The translations under genes were made by a program, and so were the position numbers. This document shows, piece by piece, positions 1-11,938 of a stretch of 64,000 nt of DNA. Source of the DNA: Orbilia blumenaviensis. Its lineage: Eukaryota > Ascomycota > Orbiliomycetes > Orbiliales > Orbiliaceae. How positions within the stretch are numbered: position 1 is the stretch's first letter; each line of letters begins with the position of its first letter. Below the pieces are notes generated by a model. That model was given only the letters and a program-made list of their open reading frames with translations, did not search any database and was not told the DNA's origin. Location of the stretch: contig JAVHNS010000018.1 of the NCBI GenBank assembly GCA_036872755.1, positions 558,001-622,000 on the forward strand. The letters are read 5' to 3'.

Positions 1-209
1 TTGGGCTTTCCCGCCGCATTATCTGCCACCCCACTAGCTTTGCGGCATTACACCATCTGTATCCCCACCCCTTCCTGTCAGGATCCATTAGGTCTCGTCG
101 CAACTTCTCCAGTCAGGAACCAAACATCAATCCTTTCAAGTACACTGGGATCAGCAGAGACTCAAATAACCCTCCTGTACCTGATAGACCGGATCCACCG
201 AGACCAAAA

Positions 210-774
210 ATGGAGGTTTTCTCGATCGCAGACTTGAAGAGAATCGGAAGGGATGAGTTGGCTGAACAGCTGCTGAAAGGCGCGGATGAAGCTGCGCAAG
301 GCAGTAATAGCGCAGCGAAGAAGGAAAAGATCGCTATTGTAGATGTCCGAGATTCCGGTAAGTTGGTTCTGGGAACCCGCTTTGCAAACGATAGACTTAA
401 TTGTTGTATCACCAGACTTCATTGGCGGCCATCTGGTTGGGTGTTTACACCGCCCTTCGTCGACGTTTGCTACAAAATTGGACGACTTGATAGAAGAATT
501 GAAAGATCACGACAAAGTTGTTTTTCACTGTGCGCTATCCCAGCAGAGAGGTCCTTCTGCGGCATTGAAGTATATCAGGGAAAAGAAAGCATTGGAGGCA
601 AGGAAAAGGGTGGCTAGTAGTGAAGAGGATGAGCTACTTTATAAGAATGTGGGGAAGAAAGTCGATCAAGAGGTCCTAGTGCTTGAGGGAGGGTTTGTGG
701 AGTGGCAGCAGAAGTATGGGGGTGATAAGAGGCTAACCGAAAGCTGGAGAAAGGAGATCTGGGAAGAGTATTAG
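210..774 (+). CDS. Cdc25-type rhodanese phosphatase (Ibp1/Ych1-like)
   Basis: Two exons, 210-357 and 416-774, joined across a 58-bp intron (GTAAGT donor, CCAG acceptor), give 168 aa. The intron splits an Asp codon in the conserved stretch VRDSDFIGGH. Residues 87-94 carry the phosphatase loop HCALSQQR, an HCX5R motif with Cys88 as predicted nucleophile and Arg94 as phosphate-binding residue. This loop matches the small fungal single-domain rhodanese phosphatases (Ibp1, Ych1, Arr2/Acr2-like) that are related to Cdc25. Expected activity is protein-tyrosine phosphatase or arsenate reductase; the sequence alone does not separate the two. The length is normal for the family. No signal peptide is seen, so it should be cytosolic or nuclear. 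It converges on the 881-3151 gene with about 105 bp between the stop codons. Confidence in the family is high and in the exact substrate low. Confidence 0.92.
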
Positions 775-880
775 CAGGTTTCGGTACTCAGCCAATGGTG
801 AATTATATACATCGATATCATATCTATATACGAAGGCGTCAATTTCCATTATAATTTTACTCAGGTAGCTACTCTTCTGT

Positions 881-3151
881 CTAAACAGGCCTCCCTCGGC
901 TCCTCGGGCGTCCACGTGGACGGCCGCGGCCGCGGCTGGGGGAGCTAGCTTGATTTCGGCTCGGACCTGGATTATAAACCTCATCGTCATCTTCAGTAGT
1001 AGGAGATTCCACATCTGAGCTATCCGGGGCCCCTGCAGATACCTCACTGCTAGTAATATGTGACGTCTCTGAACCGTGATTTCCGGTATTCCGGAATTCA
1101 TTAACGCGGTTAAACATATTACTGAGAATAGCATCGCGGTTCAGGGTCCGAACGCTAGGAGGTTTCTGGACTGACTCTTCACTCGGGCCTTGAGATTTCT
1201 CCTCTTCCTCTTCCTCCTCTATAGGGCCCAGGACCTTGATGCTTTGCCATGCCTCTTTCTCCTCTTCCTGGGCTGGCGCCTCAAAATTCTGAGCCTGGAA
1301 CTGGGGCCCGTCATTTTGCGTTGAGTATTCGATTTCCATTATGCCATTAGCATTCGAGTTTGAAGAAACACTATCTTGGGCGATCCCCTCCGGCTCAGCG
1401 ACCCCGCCATCGATGTTATTTTCCTCCGCTGGAATAGTTGGTTCTTCAAGCTCAATATCTCCTCCTTGTAGACGCCCCGAAGCCAGTAATGTATTTGCAT
1501 CGAGGGACGGCGACTCGAAGTTGCTCTCCGCGCTATTTATAGGCGCGATGTTGTCCAATACATCATTCACACTTTGCAAGTCATCAAACTGTGGCCCCTG
1601 TGGCCCGGGCTCAAGCGCTAGCTCTGACTGAAATTGCTGCTGATCCCCAAGTTGCCCTGTTCTCACCATGACATCTCTGACGGCCTTCTTTGCCATCTCT
1701 GCCTCAGTGTTAGACACCGCCTTTGCTCCAGTTCTTATATCATCCGCTGTTTGTGGCGTAAGCAACCCAGCTCTGACTTCTCTTCTAATTCTTAACTCTC
1801 CTAGTGCGTTTGCAAGAGCGTATGGACCCCATTGCGATATTTGATGACTTGCCAGTTCTGCAGCCTGTGTTGATGTCAACATATTCATCTCCAAATGTAG
1901 TCTTTGAGAAGCAATTCTATTTAAGACAGATCGGACTGCAGCCCCAATACTAGAATTAGAAACTATTTGAGCGACGTCTGCAACTGTAATGCCGATGTTG
2001 CGAAGAATTGAGTCCACATTTGTGGATTGTTTGACCAATTCTTTTGCTTGGTTTAGTACCTCCTGTAAACGTTCCAGTCCTATGTTTTCTTGGGCCAATG
2101 GCAGAGTTCGTGGTTGTGAGTTTTGTTGGGCTGCGGCTTCGAGGGCTCTTTGTCCCTCTAGTACTTGCGCTGCACGGTTTTGGAAGGCTTCGACTTCCGG
2201 GTCTTGGGCTTTGGTGAGGTAGCCTTCCCCTTCTTCTTCCATACCTGCTCGGTATCCCATCGGCGATTCCTGTACTTCTACGGGTAGCAGAATGGTTGCA
2301 TCCGGAAATACCGATCCTTGCGAGGATTCTGTACCAACTCCACCTGCTGGGGAGTTCAAGATCTGCCCTGACTGTTGTCTGGATAATTGGTCCTGTACCT
2401 GCTCCTCGCCGGGAGGAGGGTAGTCCGTACCTCCCGGGCCATCCAAAGCCCTCGTAAACTCATCATCATCATCGAAAATCAAATTAAACTGCTTCCCCGC
2501 CCTCCCAGTCCCCCTTGTTCCAAACCCGTCAAAATCATCTCTCATTATATCCACCGGGCTACTTCTTATGGCCACCATATCCTCAAGAACCTGATACCAA
2601 GCCTGGTCCTCCGCGCCTAACACCCTAGCCGGCCTGCCCTCCCTCACTGCCACTCCCCCCGGAGCAACATTATCGACCATAACCTGCGGTATATCCACTA
2701 TCTCTCCCCAGCTCATGTATCTGAAATCTCCTTCTTTGAGGGAAGGCATGTATTCCTTTACACGGCGGATATCAAATATTTGATTCGTTGACTCGTCCGG
2801 GTACCAGTGGATTACTAACGACGGTAAGTTCATGTTACACTCTCTCCGAAGCCAGAACCCAATCCATTTTGATGGTTGCGACCAGCTGTCTTGGTTGATA
2901 ACTATTCCTGCCCAGTACCCTCTATCAGATATTCTGTTACCTACCGCTTGGTTCGTAGGAGTTATAGGCGTGTTAGTCATTAACGTGCAACCGAGAGGAC
3001 GAGTTTGGACATAAGTTTTGGGAAGATCAGATTTAGGATTCGAGATTTCATCTTTGGTAGAGATCATGGAGTAGCTTAGGGCGGTTGCTGGGTTTGAGTG
3101 AAAGAGGAGGAAGAGGGTGGCTGTGGCTGACAGGACACGATGGGACCACAT
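881..3151 (-). CDS. Secreted disordered protein with conserved N-terminal domain and AT-hook-like tail
   Basis: Single open frame of 756 aa. It starts with a clear signal peptide (hydrophobic core LSATATLFLLFHSNPATA, residues 7-24). Residues about 45-150 form an ordered part with two cysteines and the pattern IGFW-x4-C followed by a hydrophobic strand, WYP and TNQI. This recurs in the genes at 27689-29374 and 47863-49158 and in the remnant at 29841-30170. The rest is long, Gln/Glu/Ala/Ser/Pro-rich and acidic, with a poly-Glu run, and looks largely disordered. The extreme C-terminus is basic and repeats RGRGRPRGRPRSRGRP, which resembles AT-hook DNA-binding motifs. A signal peptide together with an AT-hook-like tail would suit a secreted protein that later enters a nucleus, but this is inference. 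I know no functional name for the family. Confidence 0.8.
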   Translation of the reverse strand: MWSHRVLSATATLFLLFHSNPATALSYSMISTKDEISNPKSDLPKTYVQTRPLGCTLMTNTPITPTNQAVGNRISDRGYWAGIVINQDSWSQPSKWIGFWLRRECNMNLPSLVIHWYPDESTNQIFDIRRVKEYMPSLKEGDFRYMSWGEIVDIPQVMVDNVAPGGVAVREGRPARVLGAEDQAWYQVLEDMVAIRSSPVDIMRDDFDGFGTRGTGRAGKQFNLIFDDDDEFTRALDGPGGTDYPPPGEEQVQDQLSRQQSGQILNSPAGGVGTESSQGSVFPDATILLPVEVQESPMGYRAGMEEEGEGYLTKAQDPEVEAFQNRAAQVLEGQRALEAAAQQNSQPRTLPLAQENIGLERLQEVLNQAKELVKQSTNVDSILRNIGITVADVAQIVSNSSIGAAVRSVLNRIASQRLHLEMNMLTSTQAAELASHQISQWGPYALANALGELRIRREVRAGLLTPQTADDIRTGAKAVSNTEAEMAKKAVRDVMVRTGQLGDQQQFQSELALEPGPQGPQFDDLQSVNDVLDNIAPINSAESNFESPSLDANTLLASGRLQGGDIELEEPTIPAEENNIDGGVAEPEGIAQDSVSSNSNANGIMEIEYSTQNDGPQFQAQNFEAPAQEEEKEAWQSIKVLGPIEEEEEEEKSQGPSEESVQKPPSVRTLNRDAILSNMFNRVNEFRNTGNHGSETSHITSSEVSAGAPDSSDVESPTTEDDDEVYNPGPSRNQASSPSRGRGRPRGRPRSRGRPV

Positions 3152-4539
3152 TTTGAATGTCTGGCTAGTGCTAGTGTGGTTCCTGAATATCTCCGACTAG
3201 AGACAACGGTTTAGCCTTTGCGCCGTAAAGGGGTCTCCGAGAGGACGACAATTGGTTCTGATAGCAGTTTTAGGAGAACGCCAGTGTCGGGTATACTGCC
3301 TCGTGGGTATACCCTCGTGGTTAAGGCACCGTTGTTCCACGTGGGAGATACTCGGGCTGCCATATGCATATCATAATCTGAGAGCAGTGGCGTTGTTTCG
3401 AGGCATATTTTATTTTATGTTTTATGACTGAGGCGGTCAGAGGACTCATGAGGCGGTTTCCTGTGTAATAGCAGCTTTTGGCCACCTTCTTAGCTTTGGC
3501 ATTTTGTATTAAATTATTTGTGTCCATGTCTACGAGATTCTAGGTCGCGGACGGTATTCAGGTTTGTATATGTACACTTTAGGCTTGTGAAGAGTTGCGA
3601 ACAGTAGTATTGTAGTACTAGTCAATGAAAAAAGCGCTGGTTTAGGCTTGAAGTTGAAGTTACGTCGCATCGAAGATCATGGGTAAATTTAGATCCGGTT
3701 CTTGCGTTGTCGTTGTTGGAATTACAACAGCCCGCAAACACCTACATATGCGGCATGCCGCTTCTTGCCGCCGCAGCGCCAAGTCATTCACGATCCTTAG
3801 CATTGGCTAGGTGATACGTTGGAATAGGTTCTGGGGGCTTTAGGTAGTCTTCAAGACGGAGTGGGCCCGAAGGGGGCGCAGCTTGGGACCTAGGAACACG
3901 TCGCGTGGCGTCGTTTCACCAGGTCGCGGTCGGGCTACTTTGTGGAGGCTGGTTGTCGCAATCGAGGGCTGATATCAAAACCGTTGGTAATATTGCCCCC
4001 CGCCTTCGAATACTCTGTAACTCTTATTCGCGTATAGAGATATAGAAACTCAGTCCTGAAAGTTTATTCGTTCAGCGCACGTACCTCATCAATGGCGATA
4101 AGGTATTAGTAGACTCGAAAAGTAAAAAATTTAGGAATTAAGACTCGCATTTGGGACTGGCAGATGATGCATGACGCATATGACAGCTGAGCAGCAAACT
4201 CTAAAACTCCTAAACCGCCAAACTTTACCGTTCGTACAATTTCCCACCGCGCCGAATACCAAACGGGGACAAAGAATAAAAATGAACAAAAAGGTATGAC
4301 AAGAAATAATAGTATAGTTAGACATTCTTTTAGGGGTACGTATCCTTTGTGGGTAACATAGCAATTAGACTTTCCGTTATATTTTTGTTTTGTTTTGTTT
4401 TGGTTTTTTTTTGATATGATAAAAATGACAATGTCCACCAAATTTAGACTAGTTGAATCCTTTCGGGGAGGAGGAATAAAAAGAAGAAGAAGAAGAAGGG
4501 AAGAGGGCGGGCACTAGCGGTAACTCTATCTTACTCGCC
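3152..4539. other. Intergenic, no supported gene
   Basis: No open frame here has convincing codon structure, splice sites or a recognisable motif. The stretch lies between two minus-strand genes, so it holds the promoter of the 881-3151 gene and the 3' region of the C2H2 gene. A short (GAA)n microsatellite is present around 4478-4500, and a T/G-rich run of TTTTG units lies around 4381-4410. Confidence 0.6.
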
Positions 4540-5783
4540 TCAGGGCCCCAGATATGTATAGATAGATTCCGGGAGTTCTGTATAGGGGCTGTGGTTTTGC
4601 TGCTCGCGTAAGAGCTCAAAATAATTGATGTAAATGCTATGCTGTCTTCTCAGGTGAGAGTTCATGTTTTCGAGGGCTCGCCCACCACTGCGGATTGCCT
4701 TGCATACAGGACACTCTAGAGGGTTATTCAGCGGCGCAGCTGTCTCTGCTTGTCTGTGAAAGGTCCTGATATGGCGGCGACGATTTTCAGGTCGTGTAAA
4801 CCGCTCTGAGCAGCCATCTATCGAGCACGAAAACCTCCCATTTCCGGGACGAGGAATTGGATTCCGCTTTGGCGACCGTCTCGGTTCTGCAACGTTGGAT
4901 ATTGCGCCGGGTTTGTGTGCGTGACCCCTGGGTTTGAGGTCTGGTAAGGCGCGTGGCGTGTTTTGTTGTAGCACTTTCTTTCTTTGCTGTGGCGTCTTTG
5001 ACTTTTGATGACGGATGGGTATGCAAATGGCAGAAAGATACCGGTCAGTGTTTTGCTCCTCAGCCTTTACGACCGGGTCATCTCTTTCCGACCCCGAGTT
5101 TGCAGGACTGGGCTGCCCCTTAGCCTGGCCGTTTCCCGCATCAGGTCTTGGTGACTCCAAAATATTGAGGTGCACTAGGGTGTCAGAAGATGTCAGGCTC
5201 AAGATACACAATTTCAAGAGATCGAATATGGTAGGAATATATCTATTGGTAAAAGCGTACCTTCAATCGAGCTCTTTAGCTTCTCCACTCTTTCCCTGCT
5301 AGCGGCATCCAGTGGCGATTCCAAATTTGCCACGGCCATTTTATCATTCCCTTCAATCTCTTCCCCCTCCTCAGCCAGCACGGGTGGGTCAAAGTCCTCC
5401 GGCGCAAGATGTGCGCTATAGTGTGGACTAGACCTCACCGGCGATCCAATGGTACTCTTTCCGAAATCCCGGATTACGAGTGTGAGGGTCGTGAGGACAG
5501 AGTCTTCGTTGGAAAGTTCTTCACTGGGGCTGCCTGGGATCCACTGGCTTTCAGGCCCTTCATGTTCTTGGTACGCGGGCATAACATCGGTAGTACCGCT
5601 CAAAGTCGTAGTGTCTTCGGAGGGGACTAAGGTGCTGCTATATAAGCTCAAGGTGTCGTTCGAAGGTCGATATCTAAATTGATCGAACTGGTCATAGTGA
5701 CCGAAAAAAACGAGTTTATCACGCTGGGTCATTTTGTCAAACCAGGTTGGGTCGGGCAGCGGGTCGTGATAGTATTCGTCCAT
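4540..5783 (-). CDS. C2H2 zinc-finger protein, two exons
   Basis: Exons 5783-5261 and 5174-4540 (86-bp intron, GTACGC donor, CCTAG acceptor) give 385 aa. The N-terminal half is acidic and Ser/Thr/Pro-rich, as in activation regions. The C-terminal third begins with a Lys/Arg/Pro-rich linker and holds two zinc fingers. The first is classical (FSCSIDGCSERF, then H-x4-H; C-x4-C-x12-H-x4-H). The second is short and degenerate (LECPVC, then ENMNSHLRRQH). The same pairing of a classical finger with a degenerate finger containing KENM/LENM occurs at the C-terminus of the 11939-14808 gene, so the two may share ancestry. The likely role is a DNA-binding transcription regulator; targets are unknown. The first codon at 5783 is the only in-frame Met near the start of the frame. 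Confidence 0.8.
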
Positions 5784-7525
5784 GGTGCTGGATTAGCCCT
5801 GCGAAGGCTCGGGTTACACAGGCCGGAAATCAAGTTGTGCGTTGTCAGCAGCACAGGGCTGAGTGGAACGGGGGACCCTGGTCCGCACCAGCGCCCGGTC
5901 GGAGATAATAAAGGGAACGCGCTGTTGTGCAGATATCGTGACGTGGACAAGACCGACAAATCCGATACCTCACTTGAGGGTCTCGCGGAAGTAAGAGGCT
6001 TTGGTTTGTGTGTGTATTCTTGCTGGTTGAGAAGCCTTGAGAATTTGGACTAAATGGTGTTGAGAGTTGTGGTGTTGACGATGAAGGCTTTGAAGTCGAG
6101 CTCGAAGCTAATAGTGCATAGTATTTGCGGAGAATAATAGGTTCGTAAATACTACAAGACTAGGTTCGTAAAAGACAACTTTCGAGATCGTTCTTGAGTG
6201 TATAGGTATCGAGATCGCGGTAATATACGTAAGCTAGCTGGCTATATGGCGTTTAAACGTTTTTGCAGGCATGAAAGGATCCTTAAGAAGCCGTGAAGAA
6301 TCTACGTAATTCGATAAAACGTCCGTGAACGAGGCTCGTTGAAAGCCGGAGGAGGGTACACTGTCTGTCAAACCACCAAACTCAGAGCCGGTATTGTGTC
6401 CGATGTGACGAGGCTATATGACTGGAGATAGAAAGGCTTTTCGAGTTAAAGAGTGGATTTGAAGTTGGTAAACGATCGTGGAATTTTTTTCTGGGAGCGA
6501 TTTGCGTTTTAGGGTTCCGAGTCAATGCGATACGTCCGGTGAAACATTAGTAAGGCCTGGCTGTGTACTTATAGTAGATGGTCATCGACTTGTCCTAAAT
6601 ATCCACCAGCTGTCATTGGGTGGCCCAGTTTTAGGACAAAATCCCTGCTTCTATCCTCGCTCTATGTTACCGAGGACGGTGTGAGGACGAGCATGAGCAC
6701 TATCACTGCTGTATCTAGGCATGCCTTCATCGCCGACTTGTAGCACCGAGATGAAATTATAAAAATTTTCCTAAATTCCCGAACGATAATAAAAAGTAGT
6801 GATTTAGAAAAGCCCCCGCATTGGAGGGCGCAGGATGTCTGATGAAAGTGACTTTCATAAGCTCTGACAAGTTCTCGCCTGTTTTCTGGGTATAGTTAGC
6901 GCGTGATTGAACGAGCCTTGGAGTATCCATTTCTGGATCTCTATTGGTTTAAAAAGTACATTCTCTTAATCTGACCTGTTGGGAGTGCAGCCTAGCAGCT
7001 TGCCGCAAGCCGCACCCATTTTTGCCGGACTTTCCTTGGCGTCCAAATTACCACAATCCCCGCAACGCAAAACTACTGCGCTCAGGCAATTATTCTGACC
7101 AAGAAAAGATACATCAACTGGCCCCTTTTAGTTTGATTGTATTTTACATAAGGCCATTAATTTTACTCTGCATTACCTGAACCTCTTTTGCATACTAAGT
7201 ATTGTACAGATCTCAGGATTTTGAAACTAATCGAATAGCGCATGAATTAACTAGGGAGGGAGTATGCTAGCCTTGGGCTATGCATTAAACTCAGCATACT
7301 ATAACTGTAGGGTTATATAGAGTAATCAAACATGATAGCAAATCAAACGACAGTGTTTTTGTTTTTTAGTTTATCGTTTCATCTTAATGACGCTTAACTC
7401 CGGTGGCGATAAGCATGTGTGACCTTGAACATTTTCTCCATCTTCCGTGATATCTGCAGCCTAGAATATTCTGGATCCTGCTAGGAACCTGTCCAAGGGA
7501 GACATGTATTCTCGTTTCCAAGGAT
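5784..7525. other. Intergenic, no supported gene
   Basis: Upstream region of the C2H2 gene and downstream region of the 8-cysteine secreted gene. Frames here are short and compositionally random. No RNA gene or transposon signature was recognised. Confidence 0.6.
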
Positions 7526-8425
7526 TTAGCAGTTATGAGAACGGATGACCACGTTGTAGCCGGTAGTGTCGAACCATTGACCCTTCACAACCCAGGTCAT
7601 CATGCTAACATTCGCCGATCCGCAATCCAGTCTAATTTCTTCAGCGGCACCGGCGATTCTGTCACATCTCATTTGTACCTCTTCATCGCGCTAAATCCAA
7701 ACAAATTAGCTACCTTCGGAAGCGGCTTAATGGACCGGGTTTAACTTGAAACCGGTTGGTACTTACATCATTGCAGAGTTCAACACCAGAGCTCCAGGCA
7801 CAGCTGACCCGGGAGCAGGACTTTCTATAGGCACCGCAGCTGGAAAGTAATGTTAGCATTCCTTTAATTGTATTTACCAGGCTTTGACTGTGTTAGCTTA
7901 CGTAGTTGCTCCGAGCCTCCAGAGATATGGAATGACCTCTTCAAAAAGAGGTACGTTTTTAGCGAACCCTCCCGCGACCAAGTTGCAGGTGGGACGATCT
8001 TTGAAGTATCTCTTCACACGAGTTGGGCCCTAGAAGAGTGAACGTTAAATATTTATCCGCTCTTGATTGTGAAATTTTAGGCCGGGTACTGGTTTCAGTA
8101 TAAACGTACCTCATTGAGACTGCGGGTTGGAACAGGAGCTTCTTCCCATTCGGGATTAATGTCTTTGATCTGCTCGAGAATCTCCTATTTTAAAATATTA
8201 GACCTCCTTGGACCACTTTGATTGATATCACAGACGTACTTTGGCGGTTCCAGTAAGTCTAACCTCCGGACCTCCGGGAATAGGAGTACCAATCCAGAAC
8301 ATTGGGGCAGAGGCCAACTCAGCAATATCAGTAGTTCCAGTGGTAGGATCGCCAGTAGTGACACCAGAGACTTGATTGAAGAGAGCAATGGCGCTCAAAG
8401 TGGAGATCATTCCGGAAAACTTCAT
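7526..8425 (-). CDS. Secreted 8-cysteine protein, five exons (effector-like)
   Basis: Exons 8425-8240, 8184-8110, 8029-7902, 7839-7767 and 7690-7526 join without frame error into 208 aa. All four introns have GT donors (GTACGT or GTAAGC/GTAAGT) and AG acceptors and are 55-80 bp. The first ~21 residues (MKFSGMISTLSAIALFNQVSG) form a signal peptide. The N-terminal mature part has no cysteine. The C-terminal ~130 residues hold eight cysteines, including the run TCGAYRKSCSRVSCAW and a downstream LCND. A motif of the type C-x-RVSC...LCND, preceded by YLWxLG, is familiar from fungal small secreted cysteine-rich proteins, but I cannot assign a named family. The protein should be extracellular and disulfide-bonded. 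A role in host or microbe interaction is inference. The gene is isolated, with more than 1.7 kb of gene-free DNA on each side. Confidence 0.82.
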
Positions 8426-11400
8426 TTTGAAGGTATTTTGTTAAAATACGAAAGTATTTATATTGATATAAAGCTTTATAAAAGTATGCTTCGATGGAAG
8501 CTAGAATTGATTGTTTGCTATGTATTGCAGTTTGGAGTGAATTGATGTGATGATGGTGAAAACTTTTATGCAGTGGAGGATGGAATAACGGCATTTATAT
8601 AAATTTTGAGACGTTGCAACGTGTATATTTGTATGACTATCGGTGACAACTGTTCCCCGTTATCCGTTCAAGCTATAGTTTGAAGTATTATTGTATATCG
8701 CATGATCATATCATATCTCAACAAGTTGGTACAATGATAAAAGATACGATGAGTACCACGAGCTAATTACTGAATGGGGCATAGGCATCAATCTTAGTTC
8801 TCGCAAAATTATTCCATGAATTTGATCTATATTAACGCTGTGATATCAACAAGATGGTTGCCTACGTGTATACGAGCTCCGAAGTTCTTGCTACGAGCCG
8901 ATCGAACCTTGGGTTGCATGATCAGTTTTAACATATCGTTGGATTACAATTTATGCTTGCTGACTTGGCTTCAGTCTCCATACTGACTTCATGTAATTCG
9001 TACTCATACAAGCGCTGAATCTAGAAAGGTCCAAGGCAAGGTAGAAGTTGCCAGGGGTTTTTGAGGGCCATCCATGATCATGCATCAATCGCTGGTATAA
9101 TACGCTGCACTATTAACATTGGGGAAAAGATTCTGATCCTTCGTGATCATATGAAACAAAACTTTTAAACTAGCTAACTTGAGGTACGTGACTATCCTAA
9201 GTTCCCGGTTGCCGGTATACATCGTGGCCAATTAGCTTGATTGATAGATGCGGGAGGGCCGGCAATATTCTAGGCTTCGTACTTTTTTCGTAAAGCCTCA
9301 TTCACGCTTATATAGATCTAACTAAATCAGGGAAAGTATTGCAGCGTCAGTGGCCGCCGTTTCGATTGCTGATAATAGTCAGTGACAAGAGCTCTTGGTA
9401 CCTTGTTAAGTATTTCACCACCTACTACCCTGGGAAGAGCTGTGTCGCGGACCTCTAGAGGAGTGACAGCGCCCACTACGCCAATATGGGCCCGTTTCTT
9501 TATCAATATATCTTGAAATGGTAACCGTGCTTGATCTCTTTGAACCAACCGCGCTCATGTTAATGCTGATTGCATGGATCAAAAATACTAAACTCCCTCT
9601 ATGTCGATACTGCCGACTTGAGCGGTGCATATGTGAGCTTTTTGATTCCAGAGGTCTCAAATATTGAAAGTTAACCCTAGTTAGAGAATTTCACAGAGTC
9701 AACATTCGAACGGCTGACTGATCCCAGACGCTCGTATTGGAGTCACTCGTTGTCAGGTCCCAGTTCAATACTGATCATACCCTGCGGATATGACAGGAAT
9801 GTGATATCCGTCAATTTTTTGGCTAGCGCACTATGGGCGTTAGGGCGCCAACTTGACACAAATTTGTAAATTATTTCTTGCGATGTAGTTGATATAGTCT
9901 ATGAACTTTCCCTCGTACGGGGGTCTTCTACAAAATGTATTCTAACTTTTCGCCACTCGGCCCCAACTGTAAAAATCCAACCAAGTTGATACGAGCACCA
10001 GCCAAAGGAAAGCTTCACGAACTTGAAGTTATGAAGTGGCAAGATTCAGAATATTCGAAAATGATAGGAATTCTCATGGCCTGACCTTATCGTGCCGCAA
10101 TCCCCTCCAGCCCCAGTATCTGTTTTTTAATACGTGGAACACATATATATTGTCTCCTGGCTGAGGGACCAAGCGCAATTTTTTATTGAAATAAGAATTC
10201 TTCATGTATAATGGATTTCTGATACCTCATATATAATAACTACGCCTGTATGCCTAGAACACGAGAAATTCCCATTGTTTAATAGACCGCTGTGATCCTC
10301 ATTGGGAAATTAGACCTGTCGTATCTGTGCCACACGTCGACTGCAACTCGTGCCCAATTAACCGGAAAAAGTTGCCATGAAAATGCCCAAGCTCCGATAT
10401 AAGCCCAATTCGGTCTTAGTTATGGTTTCCACGTTTGTTTTTTGGGAAATTCCATGGTGCCGGATCTGAGGGCAGTACACGTGGGGGGCCGCGATAATTA
10501 TGAGAGTCGACTGGTGAATTGAGACGTTGCACGTTGAACGCCTAGTGTTAATAACTTCGCACCTGAGTCATGCGTTTCCCCGATCTCTGTATATACGCGA
10601 AGATGGTCCAAGTAACAGGCACTGATATTATTATATACTAACTAAAACCAGATGATATTCCTCATACTACACTAGTATAGTGCTGCAGTATTCAATGCTG
10701 TGTTTTGAAATATTTGGTTGCAAAATACCACAAGTGGTCCTCGTTGTGGTATATGGGTCTGGCCTGTGCATGTTAATACCACAACCAGCCAAGTTAGGTG
10801 CAACTAACGGTATTGGGACGTGTGATCCGAGGCCGGAAACATATTAGAATAAGGAATATTTCCTGTTAGCTGTGCATGTGGCCGCGGATCATGTTTTTTG
10901 TGAGTATTCCTAATAAGTTAGACACAATTGTAGGGTGTCTTGCATGGCTGTTCACGGCTAGTACTGTGCCACAGGCCCCTATCGATAAATTTCCTTTCGC
11001 TTTTATCCTTCAAAGCGACCCTCATGGCACATAAAACAAGCCACCATTCAGGATATCCAGGTCAAGGGCCTGGTGAGCTCCGAGCAGTTGAAAATTTCGT
11101 CCCAAACCAAAGCCTACCAAACTTCGATGTGGTCTCATAAGCTTGCCTCCACAAAGTGGCCCGCATTTCGTATGATGGGTTATCCTTCGCGTTATTGCCT
11201 TTAACTGTAATTATCGGATTATGGCCAAAGAGCATTTCGGATTTAGGCAGGCATTGGAGCTGGCGCAAGAAGTCCAGTTCGCAAACCTACTAGCATCTTG
11301 TTACGAGTCCTTTTTTTCGATGAATCATGTGGTCCACATACCCCGTATAGAACATCCACTAGCCAAATATCGCCCACCCACAGGTTGCCAATACCAATGC

Positions 11401-11938
11401 CCGTATACACACAACCGCTGCCACCTAATATTGAGGGTGGCATACGACTTACTGGTCGGAGTGTCGAACAACTTGGCCCGATAACTTATTCTACGAGATT
11501 CACACCGACAGCGAGATATTTCCAACAAAAAGGTATCTGCTTTTGTCATTTATCTAACCAAAAAGTAAGAAGGAGACACCAACAATTCAACCCAAATGCC
11601 AACAAAGCGAATAGTTATACGTCTTTTCGTTTCGCCCTAGTTTTACACTAAACATTTCCCGTTTCTCAAAGACTTCAACGAAAAAGACAACGATAAAAGA
11701 ATAAAGACGATGGGGATAAAAACAAAAAATAAGAGATATTTCGCAATATCGATACAAGTGTCTATATAGGTTTGTAGAAGGTAGTAATACTAATGAGGTG
11801 GGGGGTAGTTAAACAAAGTAAAAGGAAATAAATAATAAGTCATACCGAATAAAAGAGGTATAGTGACCAAGAATCGAAAAAGAAGGAGGCGGGAGGTAGT
11901 ATCTCGGTTCCCTTCTTGTTAAGAATTGAATAGAGGTA
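8426..11938. other. Intergenic, no supported gene
   Basis: A 3.5-kb AT-rich gap. It contains the promoter of the 8-cysteine gene at its left end (8426-8700). No coding frame with codon bias, splice signals or known motifs was found on either strand, and no tRNA or repeat copy was recognised. Confidence 0.55.

Noticed and set aside
4478..4500. (GAA)n run as a possible coding Glu/Lys repeat
   Set aside because: Lies in spacer just downstream of a stop codon; simple microsatellite.
11221..11651. Overlapping frames of 87 and 117 codons
   Set aside because: Both strands are open with equal plausibility, no recognisable motif, no start context; treated as spacer.
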